This document shows, piece by piece, positions 34,731 through 45,924 of a stretch of DNA of 64,000 bases. The DNA is from Margaritispora aquatica (Eukaryota > Ascomycota > Leotiomycetes > Helotiales > Discinellaceae). The stretch lies in NCBI GenBank assembly GCA_007644065.1, contig VJWN01000027.1, positions 186,001 to 250,000 of the forward strand, given 5' to 3'. The first letter of the stretch is position 1, and each line of letters opens with the position of its first letter. Made by a program: the position numbers and the translations under genes. Below the pieces are notes generated by a model. It did no database searches, had not been told where the DNA came from, and worked only from the letters and a program-made list of their open reading frames with translations.

Positions 34731-35348
34731 GACTTGCATTTAGGGGACCTATCTCTAGACAGAAATCCTATTGCGAGACGTGGAAACACCTCACTTTTCC
34801 AATTTCCATTTCAAGCACACTTGAAAGCGAGTGAACTGGATCTGTTGGGCCTAGAAAGGAGACGCACCGAGATGGAAGGTAGCAGGCTGTGTTTGTGTGG
34901 TAATATTTCATTGTTTATCAATCACTAGATGAGCGGATGAGTGAACTAGACGAGATTTGAATATTCCATCTCCAGATAGACTTTCCTAGCTAATGTCGCC
35001 ATGTGAGGAGAGAGATAGCTTAGCCGTCTGATGGCGTATCAAATACCGCTTATGATATTTCTCACTCGCTCTTATGGTGGCGAATTTGTCTAATTCGCGT
35101 ACTAGAGTTTTGATATTGACCGCACCGGATTTGGTCGCTTTGAGGGTGATGGATGGCCCAAGGTAAGAATGCGCTTCTAGGCATTCTTTGACATTGACTC
35201 AAAACCGGTGGTCCAGACAAGAGCATCGTACTAGTCATGGAGCCTGTGGTGGCCAAATATTGCGTTCCTAGCACTCGAATTTGACAAGCCCAAATCAGTA
35301 GAGGTGATTTCTACCTTCGTAGCTTGTATTTCATAGCCCATGCCTCTT
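34731..35348. other. Intergenic, nothing recognised
   Basis: Convergent 3' flanks of the SDR and Trs20 genes. No additional gene or repeat is evident. Confidence 0.45.
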
Positions 35349-35949
35349 TCAGAGATATTTCTTCCCCGCTGCAACAACTCTGCTCCTAAACACCGGACTC
35401 TTGACCTCCATATTGACATGGTAGAATGGGTTCATGATCGTCTTGACCCAATTCTCGTAGACTTCGATGAAAAACTGCTTGATAGCTTCTTCAGTCTGTG
35501 TTGATGTAGGGTTTGCGGCGATGGATGTGCTGGCTCGACTGGTATTAGACGCAGCAGGTTGGGATGGTTGATGTAGTAGGAGAAATTTCACATCTGGAAT
35601 CAGTTAATCATTTGTTCACCATCTGGATATGAATGGAGTGGTCATGTACTTCCACCTGTGATGAAGCAGGAAACATAGTTATTGTAGAAACGATCAATGC
35701 ACTTGAGGTACCTGTTGAAATTCATTAGCATCATGCCGAATTTCTTAAACCAGGAGTATTTTACATTTGACCACTTCCCCACTGCACCTCCTCAACGATG
35801 TCCAAACTGCTGTGCACAATGAACTGGTTCATATGCCTTGCCTGCTCTGCAAACCTCGCGACACCATCACCACCCTGTTTTGAAGTACCAAACTCGTGTT
35901 CGAATAGTGGATTATCCTGCGTGCCAACAATGGCAAAGTAGTACGACAT
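35349..35949 (-). CDS. trs20: TRAPP complex subunit Trs20 (sedlin/TRAPPC2)
   Basis: Minus-strand exons: 35765-35949, 35656-35711, 35349-35593; 161 aa. The sedlin pattern is clear: start MSYYFAIVGTQDNPLFEHEF, then FIVHSSLDIVEEVQW, YLKCIDRFYNNYVSCFIT, DVKFLLLHQ, and IKQFFIEVYENWVKTIMNPF followed by SPVFRSRV. Trs20 is a small longin-fold adaptor that helps assemble TRAPP complexes, the Rab1/Ypt1 exchange factors in ER-Golgi traffic and autophagy. An insert of about 20 Ser/Thr/Ala-rich residues after LLLHQ makes it longer than the animal protein (about 140 aa). It shares a 164-bp upstream region with the MRPL31 gene. Confidence 0.93.
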
Positions 35950-36113
35950 TCTGGCGATGTTGTGGTGTTGACTTGGTAAGGCTGTGGAATTATCGAAGTG
36001 AGGTTGAGGAAGGAGTCGTCTGATTGGCTGAGGGGATTTCTGGCCTTGGGACAATTTCTGGAGAGCTTCACTTCAACATCTCAAGCTGCAATCGAACATC
36101 CAGCAACGACATA

Positions 36114-36568
36114 ATGTTTGGCGCCTTCAGACCTACAAATTCTCTTTCCGGAGGTCTTTTATGGTACACATGCCTCTCAATCAGGAGTTCTGAGATCTTG
36201 GAAGCAGCATGCTAACGCGGATCGCAACACAGGAAGATCCCATGGCGACTCTCTAAATTTCAGAAGGCACGACAGAGGAAACGTCTACGTGCTGTCGATG
36301 CAGTAGTAGCATGTGTGGATAGTGCTTTGGCAAAGAAGGGGATTGTCACAAAAGCTGTGGAGAGATGGAAGGAGGAGATGCCAATTGAGCAGGAGATGGT
36401 GCCCAGGGACAAATATACCATTTTTGACCGGAAAGAGAAGAAGTACAGAAAGTCGATACGCAGTGAGTACCACCAGTCAATGGACGATGATTTAGTCTTG
36501 CTAATGTAGCTGCAGAGCTACCCAAATGGACGAGAGTGTCGCAACGAGTCAACCCTCCTGGATATTGA
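36114..36568 (+). CDS. mrpl31: Mitochondrial large-subunit ribosomal protein MRPL31 (mL60)
   Basis: Exons: 36114-36163, 36233-36462, 36516-36568; 110 aa. The protein starts MFGAFRPTNSLSGGLLWKIP and continues RLSKFQKARQRKRLRAVDAV, VDSALAKKG, KEEMPIEQEMVPRDKYTIFD and KLPKWTRVSQRVNPPGY. This is the conserved fungal MRPL31 pattern. It is a basic structural protein of the 54S mitochondrial ribosomal subunit. The W codon at the exon 1/2 join and the K codon at the exon 2/3 join are both split and restored by the model. It is divergent to trs20. Confidence 0.9.
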
Positions 36569-36805
36569 TGAGATGGATGTATGAAAAGAATCAATTGTAA
36601 ACATAGAAGCATACTGGGCGGCGTTTGGGACGTACACAAGAATGCATTGTTGAATTCATAAGGATTGTAAATGCCATCACGCAGATATCATTTCGAAACA
36701 AAGCCTAATGGAAAGCTAGACTATGGTACCTGTCTGATGAGGAACTTTTGCTCTCCCATATTCCATTATACTCCAAAGAACGCCCAAAGCAAGATTTCTA
36801 GCAAA

Positions 36806-37481
36806 CTACCTACCCTTGCCGTACTCTTCTTCTTCCTTCACACGTTCGGCTTGAATGGCTCTGCCCAAACCACCTCTGCCTTCATCATATTCCTCTCGGT
36901 ACTCGTCGCGCACTTGGCCGCCAGACTTTCCTCTGCCATACTGCCTGCCCTCTTGGAAACCTGGATCTAAATCTGTTCGAATAATTCGTTCATCAAGCTT
37001 TGTTCCTCCGATGTATTTCATGCAGTCCAGTGCATCTTGGTGTGTATAATACTCCACGAAACAGAATCCGCAAGGTGTCTTGTTGAATCGATCCAGGCCC
37101 ATGATCAATCTCTTAATCTCCCCACACTTTGAAAATAGCTCATGAATTTGTTCCTCGGTCGTGTAGAAGGATCTGACGACTCGTTAGATGATGATGTATC
37201 TTCTGTAGGATGGTACCATACAAATTGCCTACATAGAGAGTAGCGGCGTCTTTCAATGGATCTTCTGCTGGCTCCTCAGGAGTTCTTTCCCTCTGTTCGT
37301 CACCATCTTTATCATACTTGCGCTTCTTATTGTTCTGAGGTGAAATGTTAGCATAAGTAACAATGCCCTTAAGCAATTGGTATTGGGTAGACAATGCAGA
37401 ATTGACTAGACGTACTCTTGCCTGGTAGTAAGCACTGGGCTTATCAAGCCGATCAACAGTATTTCGTACTGCTCCTGGCAT
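36806..37481 (-). CDS. cbc2: Nuclear cap-binding complex small subunit CBP20 (Cbc2)
   Basis: Minus-strand exons: 37416-37481, 37222-37334, 36806-37172; 181 aa. One RRM is present, with RNP2 TLYVGNL (54-60) and RNP1 GFCFVEYY (95-102). [19 protein letters not shown] follows RNP2, and [20 protein letters not shown] is the conserved cap-binding loop. The tail is Arg/Gly/Glu-rich. With CBP80 it binds the 5' cap of nascent RNA in the nucleus and promotes splicing, export and 3' processing. The donor of intron 2 was set at GTATGG (not the later GTACC) because only this joins GNL to SFYTTEEQ. It is divergent to the Nup82 gene across 250 bp. Confidence 0.93.
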
Positions 37482-37731
37482 CTTGAAAGTTGTATTATGG
37501 TATTGTCGCAACTTTTGATACAAGCTGGAGCTTTTTGGGGCGCGTCGCGCTACAGTACTTTTAGCGCTCTTTCCGGCACGTCAACCACCAAAAATATATT
37601 TGTCCCTTTGTCAACACAACTATCGCCATATCAACGTCAATCACAACTCGTATGACTGTCGTTCATGAATATCAGCGGAGGAGCAATTTCAATACAGCTT
37701 CCTGAGCTTTCAATTTGTCCTCCTGCACGAT
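37482..37731. promoter_or_regulatory. Compact bidirectional promoter of CBP20 and Nup82
   Basis: Only 250 bp separate the two divergent start codons. No TATA box is obvious. The stretch must hold both promoters and both leaders. Confidence 0.6.
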
Positions 37732-40434
37732 ATGCCTAAGATAATCAGCTACACGCCGGAGTGGCTCTCCAAACCAAATCCTGGCCATTCCTTATTTGCG
37801 AACTCCACACATTCGCATACCGATACAGCTTCTTCCAATGCTTCTTACGCTAGCAGCAAGAGAGCCACGAAACCAGGACCTCGCCGCACGATTGCGCGAC
37901 GTGGAGCAGAGATATTTGTCGCAGTGGGAAAGGAAATCAGATGGGGGAATCTAGTCTACATGAAGGACGCCTGGACACACTCCAAGAAATCCAAGAAATA
38001 TAATGGAGACCAAAGTGAAGATGCAGAAGAGGATGAGGAGCCACAAGCACAGGGATATAGGGTGAGTGCTCATACTGTACTTTATTTTAGATGTCTCAAC
38101 TAACAACTACAGACTCTGAAGACACAAGTTGCAGAAGATATTCGACAGCTAATTATCTCACCTCAAGAAGATTTCATCGCAATTCTCACCACTCACACTA
38201 TTCATGTCTCTATCCTACCCGAGACTTCGCAGCTTAATGGGCCGGAAACTAGTCCTCTGAAGCTCAAAACGTACATGCTAGGCCCCACGACTCATGTTAC
38301 GACACAATCTGCAGTCGCATCTGCACTATGGCATCCTTTAGGTGTGAATGGTACATGTCTAGTGACAGTTACGGAAGATGCAGTTGTGAGAGTGTGGGAA
38401 CTGTCAGTAACGGACCGGTCTTCCTTCGATAGACCAACGCTTGCCATCGATCTGAAGAAGCTTGCAGACGGAGTATCGTTGGATCAAGACTTTGGAGCTT
38501 CCGTATCTGGGACTAGCAAGGGATTTTCTCCAGATTCCTTCGAAATGGAGGTTGCATCGGCATGCTTTGGTGGAAGAGGTAGCGGAGGATGGTCTCCTAT
38601 GACCTTGTGGGTTGCTATGAGGGAGGGTGATATCTATGCACTTTGTCCGCTTCTGCCAGAAAAATGGGCGCCACCACCAACTCTTATTCCATCTCTTTCG
38701 GTTTCAATAGTTGCGAAGGTCGCAGCCCTTGAGGATGATCCCCTTATTTCTCCCCAAACCAAAAGACTAGCACAACAACAACTTGCATGGATGGCCGATA
38801 TTGACCACCAGGAACCCATACAGGTCAATACTCCCACAGGCGAGCCCCTAGCGGATGTGTTCACTCGGCCTAGCAAGCCTGGCAAAGTTCCAAAATTACA
38901 AGGACCCTTTGACATAGAGCTTGCCCTTCCAGAATCAGACGATGATTTAGATGATCTCTTGACTGATATTCTTGTCATTGGCGGAAAGATTGACTCCGAC
39001 GAGCTAATGCTTGGAGAAGACGATGATCTGGACATGGACGAGGTTGATCAGGAAGGTCTTTCGGTAGGTGTGATCTGCACGTTAACGAGCAGTGGCCGCC
39101 TTTCAGTCTATTTAGATTTAGATGAAGTGGAGGCTCAATGGCTACCCAAAACCAAGACCAAATCTGCACGTATATTGGATGAGGAATTTGACGCACCAAG
39201 TCTTCTGACATTTGAAGTCATGGAAACAGCTCGGATTGATGAAACCTGGGAAGGAAACTGGCCAATATTCAGTCCAGACGTTAGCTCACGGTACTCTTTT
39301 TACATTACAGATACTACGAGTATTACTTCGATATCTTTGTCGCCATGGGTCTTCCGGCTAGAGAATGAGTTAAAAGAAGCCACCGCCGGAGCCGACTTTC
39401 GCCTTGACTTGTTGTCAAAAGGCGACAAGTCAACACGTCAAAGAATTCATACACAGCCAACAGTTGACAAAATCGCCCCCCTCGCTGGAAGCGTTGTGTT
39501 CGAAGATCCAGATCTTGGGCAATTCCTGTTGACCGCCACTCCGTATGGACCCCTCGCATTTGGCTTTGAAGTTCCAGACGTGTTTGAAGATTCCCGACGC
39601 TCGCGTTCTTCTTCAGCATCATACGATGTCGAACCAGACAAACCTTTGGTACTATGCGAACCACGACCAGTCTATGAGCCTGCTCACGAACTCGAGGGAC
39701 ATTCTGCTATTCCAGCCTTACTTAATAGATTATCACACTCAAAGTACAGCCGTCTACTAAAAGAGGATGTTCGCTTATCACCAGCTACCTTACACATCAT
39801 GACAGATGCACACAAGATAATCAGCGAAGAGACGCATCAAATCGGAACTGCTGCAGCTGAGCTTTTCCGACGATGTGTAGCTCTGCAGCAAGATCTGAAG
39901 AGCCACATCCAAAAGGCAAATGACGTTGCAGCACGCGTTGAGGCTATCACAGGTGATGATTGCGATGATGGCCCCGCAATCACTGCTAACGAGGCGATTG
40001 AGAAGCGCATCAAGTCTGCAAATGCTCGCCAGAAGGATCTCAATGAACGACTGGAGGCATTCCGCCGGCATGCATCTAAGGGAGCTCCAAGACCGTTGAG
40101 TGACAAAGAAAAGGCATGGGTGGAAGAAGTCAACACTCTTCAAACGAAAATACTCCCAGAGTCTAACACAAGTCTTCAACGAACAGGCCGGAAGATCAAA
40201 GAGCCATTTGTACGTTACGAGGCTGCCTTGGATCTGAAAGATGAGTTGGTCCAGCAAATGCAAGCGATGGAAATTATCGAGGACTCCGAAACGATTTCGA
40301 GCCCACGAGCAAGCATGAAAGTACCAGTGAAGACGAGGAATGAGAAAATGTCGAAAGTCACGGACTTGATAGAGCGGCAGTCGGCTTTGGTTGAAGCAAC
40401 GAAGAGTCGGTTGGAAAAGTTGACCATGCCTTGA
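37732..40434 (+). CDS. nup82: Nucleoporin Nup82/Nup88 family
   Basis: Exons: 37732-38061 and 38113-40434; 883 aa. The N-terminal part has the Nup82 beta-propeller pattern: EDIRQLIISPQEDFIAILTT, then ALWHPLGVNGTCLVTVTEDA followed by VRVWEL, and the acidic loop TLWVAMREGDIYALCPLLP. The C-terminal ~250 residues are predicted coiled coil (AAAELFRRCVALQQDLKSHI, then EKRIKSANARQKDLNERLEA). Nup82 forms the cytoplasmic-face subcomplex of the nuclear pore with Nup159 and Nsp1 and serves mRNA export. Length and domain order fit filamentous fungal members. Asp/Glu-rich stretches at about residues 380-460 are likely disordered loops. Confidence 0.88.
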
Positions 40435-40820
40435 TAATACTGATTTAATTGGCGGAGCGAACTAGCAGGAAATACCCAAGCAGTGGTAAATGTCATGATT
40501 ATTGGAATACAGTTGGCGAGAATCTTTTATTCTGCTGATTGCTAGTGATTGGGAAGTGAGGTTGTGTGTGAGGCTGCTTGTTGGGCTCACCGGTCGAGGA
40601 CAGGGATTTCAGCCACCAAGATGTGTATACCCAGCCTTGCCCTCTTGATTGTGTTCTTACTCTCTTCTTCCTTCTTTTGCTCTGTTTCCTATTTCTACTG
40701 CAAGTGCAGCCTTCCACAGATTCGCAATCTCTACCATATTTTGACAATGATCTGGACCATTTGTTGACAGGGCGGTAAGGTGGGGGCACACACCTTGAGG
40801 CTGAAAGGCACCAACTTGCT
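40435..40820. other. Intergenic, leader of the caspase-like gene
   Basis: 3' flank of nup82 and the upstream region of the next gene, including a pyrimidine-rich stretch at about 40640-40690. No other gene is seen. Confidence 0.45.
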
Positions 40821-43800
40821 ATGGAACCATTTATTATCTTGTCCGAGGGCGGGAATACGTCCGACAGTAACAGCGAATCACTGGTAGGTGCATTCCATTG
40901 TGTTGGCAAATGTGGACATTGCTGAAGATCAGATAGGATAGTTCTACACCACTCTCGACATCACTCTCAACGCCACTCTCACTCCTGACACCAGTCTCGA
41001 CACCGCCATTCGTCACGCATGACACTAGCCGAACCGGATTCCACAAGAAAGATCTTGAGAGCTTTGCCAAAGATCTACAGAGCGTGAGTTAGAGACAACT
41101 CCACAACCTGATTCGTCTTCATCTGGCAGAGCACTGAAATCTATGATATTTAGGCTGCCGATCGTGCTTTCCCAAATGAAGGTCGGAACAAACATCGCTA
41201 TAGAAATATCTCGGTCCTCCTTTTGAGGTGGGAGGATGATAAGATGGGTGTTTGTTGGGAACTGGAAGATCTAGAAAAGGTGTTTGTCAGTTATGGATTC
41301 GATACTGAGCGGTGGTTGATTCCCAGAAAAAATGCACACTTGAAGTTGATGAGCAAGGTAATTGATGTCGTTGAGGAGCACGATGAGAAAGATGACCTTG
41401 TTATTGTCTGTACGTATCCCTCTGAGCATGGACACCTCCTAAACAGTATCTTTACACTGAACAGACTATGCTGGCCATGCCTATATCAATGATGCGAGGC
41501 AAGCAACTTGGTGTTGGTTCGTTTCACTTCCGAATCTTTTAAAAGGGTTGGCTAATATATGTCTAGTGACCCTGATCGTAGCTCCGCTTCCTTGCAATGG
41601 TCAGCGATCCAGACTCTCTTCGAGAAAGCTCAGCTTAACGTCCTCTTTCTCCTCGACTGCTGTGCAGCTGCGAGCGCTGCACCAACAGTCGGCTCTGCGC
41701 TGACCGAAACAATTGCTGCCTGCGGATTCGAGAACATAGCGCCCCGACCTGGGAGATTCTCTTTCACCAACACCCTAATCAAGGTTTTGCAAAAATGGAT
41801 CAACAAACCGCCGTTCTCCGCCTCCATGTTGCATCACCAAGTGCTCTCCGAATTAAAGCACCAGCAGCCAGAGCATTTGCCGGAGGGCGTAAGAGAGTGT
41901 AGAGCTACACCGATATATATTGTCGCAACTTCCGACCTAAGAGTGCCAAGTATTGAGCTTGGGAGACGTAGACCTGTTGTTATCGAGCCTGTGGTAATCG
42001 ACAAAGTTTCACTGAAGAACACGGGCGCTGCAGTGGACCCAGAGGCAATGACTGATGTGTCCGCTCCAGCCAGCGACACTGTTCCAGTCAAATCTTCGAA
42101 AAGAAAAGATTACGATCCAGAGTCGATCAATGATTTAGAGCAAGGCAAGTACAAGGTATCTCGGGTAATCGTTTCCCTAGCCCTCGATGAAGACCAGAAT
42201 TTGAATACAGAATCCTGTCAGAAATGGCTAACATCGTGTCCTGCTCTTGTCAAATTCGCGAAAATCGAGGCCGTGTACAAGAGCTTCTCGACTATGGTGC
42301 TAGTTTCGGTACCAATATTCATCTGGAATCTGCTACCAGAAGATCCTGCGTGTGCCTTTGTAGGCTATGTCACATCGCCAAACATGCTCGGCCATCAATT
42401 GAACACGCCAATCAAGTGTACAAGCTCTACCTCCCCATCTAGTCGAGTGATCAACACTCCAATCATCAATCCATCTGCAGAAGCTACCGAAGCGGCAGCA
42501 CAACTCGCTATCGAGGCGGCTTCTAGCGTCAAGGTTATAAACGCAGCATCTGAGCGATCCCATGGAAATGATCACCCTTATGACACTAGGTTGCTCTCAA
42601 TGCCGCATACTGCTGAAAGGGAAATGCTGGATGCTTTTGGAGGATGGGATCTTTTATCCAAAAACCCGACGAACTCACCTCACTACAAGCCCCCGGCCGG
42701 CACGACTCCAGACCTGCTCGAGGAATTCGAGAATTGCGCTCAAGATGGTGAGATTTTGAGGGGGAAGCGATTCACTAACAATCTCATACCCAGTTTCCGG
42801 GAATATTTCGATCTGAGGAGGTTCGAGCAAGCGCGTCCTTATACTTTTGATCATTTGTTCTCAGACTGGCTAATACGACATCAAAAAGAGGTTAACGCAT
42901 TGGTGGGAAAACTTAGCATCGCACATAACATAGATCATCTCAAACCTGATGATTGTGAATCCCAATACCGCTCTCGCAAGCTTTCTCGACCAACTAAAAT
43001 GTTGCATGGCTCATCTCCTAACACACCGTCAACTGTAACTGCGTACCAAATTTTCGACATTCCAAATAAACAGGACTACTCGAGGGAGATAGATACCGAA
43101 GGGGCTACTGGATCATCACTGAGAGACGAAGAACAGAAATATGAGTCGTAAGATACCACGCCCAACTGGCTTTATTCCCATTACTAAGATAAATATTATA
43201 GGCAAGCAGGATCCGAAGAGCGAAGTGAGCATATTTGCGGTTTGCAGGCTAAAGTTGACAAGCTCGAAGCTAGTGTCAAAACGTTAAGCTTTGCCGAGGA
43301 AGAGTCGAATAGACTCAAATCACAGCTTCAGCAAGCAGCAGCTGAAAGTAAGCTGTTGAAGTCCATTCTTTCAGATCCAAGTTTCTCGCAGCTGCTGCAA
43401 GAGAAGGTGCTACAAAATGGGAGTTTGCTGCAAAAATTCTCTAGCGAGTCAAAATATCTTGATTTAATGGGTGAAGGTCGGGTCGATGATGCTGTGGAAG
43501 AGAAGGACTACAAAACCGTCACGGGAAAGGTCACCATCAAAATTGAACCAGATCTTGTCCTAGAGCACGATGCCATGGAGATGAATCATCAAGGCGTCCT
43601 GCCGAGCGACATAATCGAGAACGAACTCTCTATTGAAAAACTCCAGACTGAAAATCAACTTCTTCGACTGATGCTCAAGAGCCATAAAGAACCTCCTCCG
43701 CAAGATAAAATCAAGCACGAGCCAATCATAACGCTTCAATCTTCGCTGATTATGGATCGGTCTGATAAAAGCAGTGAAATTCCACCCACTCTGGAGTCTC

Positions 43801-45924
43801 TAGATATCTTACCAGATGTTATAGAACAGCCCGAGTACATCGAGTTGTCACCATTTTACTCGTTCTCAGATTATACAACTGAATCAGAAATCACTAGAGA
43901 GGAGATGAAACCTTGCAAACAGTCTTCGCTAAACAAAGATAAGATTATGTGTAGAGACAATTCAATTCATCGAACTAAAAGAACACCGCCAAACAAGAAC
44001 AATTTGCCCTCTAGTAGCGCCAGCGAGGTAGGGTCACCCTATTCCGGTGCAGACGCGCCTCACGAATGTGGACACACTTACGGAGCGTGCAGCTTGTCTA
44101 AATGCTCGTATTCCACTGATCGAATTCATGGTGCACAAGGAGGGGAAACAAAGCCTGCGGCAAGCATGCATGGAAAGGAAGCATCATTGAACCAGGTCCC
44201 TGAGGCAATAGACCACAGCTTTCCCATCGCAACACAAAGAACTTTTATTCTACCTCAAATAAAGGGATTGGCTAATAAGCGTAAGGAGTATCCTGGAATG
44301 GGGTTGTCAGATGAAGTAATCTTGAAGAAGCGGAGACTCACGGTATCGGATGATTCTATTCGGCGACGGCATGGTGAGCCGGATGTGCTGCCAAACACTC
44401 AACAGAGTACGAGTATAAACTTGAAAGCTAGTACCGCGATACAGCAAGAAACTAGCCATACTTCGATAGGTGGCCGGGAGGATATTTTGCAACCTCTAGA
44501 GTGGCATAGTAAGGGTTGGCTGACTGATCTGCATCCAATCTCAGCTAGAAGCGATTGGGTGGAACCTCCCCATCCTCGTCTCCTAGGACAGCGGTCGACC
44601 TCACCAGTCGATGAACTGCAAGAGCTCATTGACCCCACCAAATTTCTTCGAGATATGAGATTATATTTTCCAGCTCCTATGCCATCTCCAGCCATAAACA
44701 CGACTCCAATCACCGCATATATGATGTCCAGGGACTCCGCTTATAGTAATGCTTCTGCCATGGGGTCCAGTGACTCTGGTTATGGCACTTCAAGCACAGG
44801 AGAGAGTTTACACGGTGATAATAAACTTCATGTGAATTGGCATAGCAAGATACACACTGATCTTGGGAAACAAAAGACACCTGGGTGGTATAATGATCCG
44901 CTGAAGAGTATGGATGGGACTCAATTCGACATTGAGCTGTTGGGTTATGGTAGGTAAAGATGAATCTAAAGTGACTGGTTGCTAACATAGAGCAGGTAAC
45001 AACAACTTCGGAAGCAAATCGAAAAATCTCGAGCCTCAAGCACAATTCTATTCCCCAGCACCTCTTAAGGATACTATGGCTGGTGGTAGCAATAATCAGC
45101 GTAACGATTCTACTCTTGTATCTGGGTACACAGAACCATCAACTCCCCCCAACTTGGCCTCTCGTCACCCTGCGATAACAATACCTCCTACATTCACTAG
45201 AACGACTTTGCCGAAGCGCCCAAGCTACCAGAGACCAAAGCATGACCGGGTCTTGTGCGATCACTGTATCAAACATCCAGAAGGATTTCGAGGCGTACAC
45301 GAACTATCACGACATCACAATCGCGAGCACAGGATATTGGTGAGGAAGTGGATATGTGTTGAGCCAACGGAGAAGCAAACGCTCCAGTCACCCATGGTAC
45401 CATTATCTTCTTGTAAGCCTTGTACGCAGCAGATGAAGGCATACAGCGCATACTGGAATGCTGCAGCCCATTTGAGGCGAGTTCATTTCAAGCCCAATGT
45501 CAAAGACAAAAGCAAGCGTAGAGGCGGAAAACATGGTGATAATTGGCCACCGATAAGCGAATTGAAGCACTGGATGAAGGAGATTGAGGTTCACGTCAAT
45601 GACGAAGGTGGTGAGCATATGGATAGCATTGCCTTGAAGTTTGAGGACAACGAAGGTGACGAGGATGTCACTTCCTCCATCCCCGATGACACCGGTGGCG
45701 TTGAAGACGTGCAACAGAATGACACTAACTCCATGTGTGACATTCCTTTGTACCCTAAAGTCAATTCGGGCTTCGATTCGACTTGGTTGTCACCGGATCC
45801 CTATCTCTCACCTATTAATCCTGCTGCACGATACCTGGGCGGTAATCCGGGAGCTCAAACTTTAGACGACAATGCACAGGAGTATACGGCTGGAGAAGGT
45901 CAGATTCATGGCATTGGAAGTTGA
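40821..45924 (+). CDS. Caspase-like domain protein with coiled coil and C-terminal C2H2 (DUF7896-like) region
   Basis: Exons: 40821-40883, 40937-41083, 41154-41409, 41465-41510, 41567-43147, 43202-44949, 44996-45924; 1589 aa. The N-terminal third has a caspase/metacaspase-type fold: RNISVLLLRWEDDKMG, DDLVIVYYAGHA (His160) and LNVLFLLDCCAAAS (Cys202/203), the expected catalytic His-Cys pair. A conserved middle part follows (AVYKSFSTMVLVSVPIFIW, ACAFVGYV). A leucine-rich coiled coil starts exon 6 (KLEASVKTLSFAEEESNRLK). The last exon has two C2H2 fingers (CDHCIKHPEGFRGVHELSRH; CKPCTQQMKAYSAYWNAAAH), like the fungal DUF7896 group. The exon 5/6 join uses a good intron (GTAAGA, ACTAAG, ATTATAG), and exon 6 has no ATG before codon ~90, favouring one protein. 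Two adjacent genes remain possible, as ignoring the intron ends the first at 43151. Confidence 0.7.

Noticed and set aside
38634..39035. 133-codon minus-strand frame
   Set aside because: Antisense shadow of the Nup82 coding sequence, Ser-rich because of acidic codons on the other strand.
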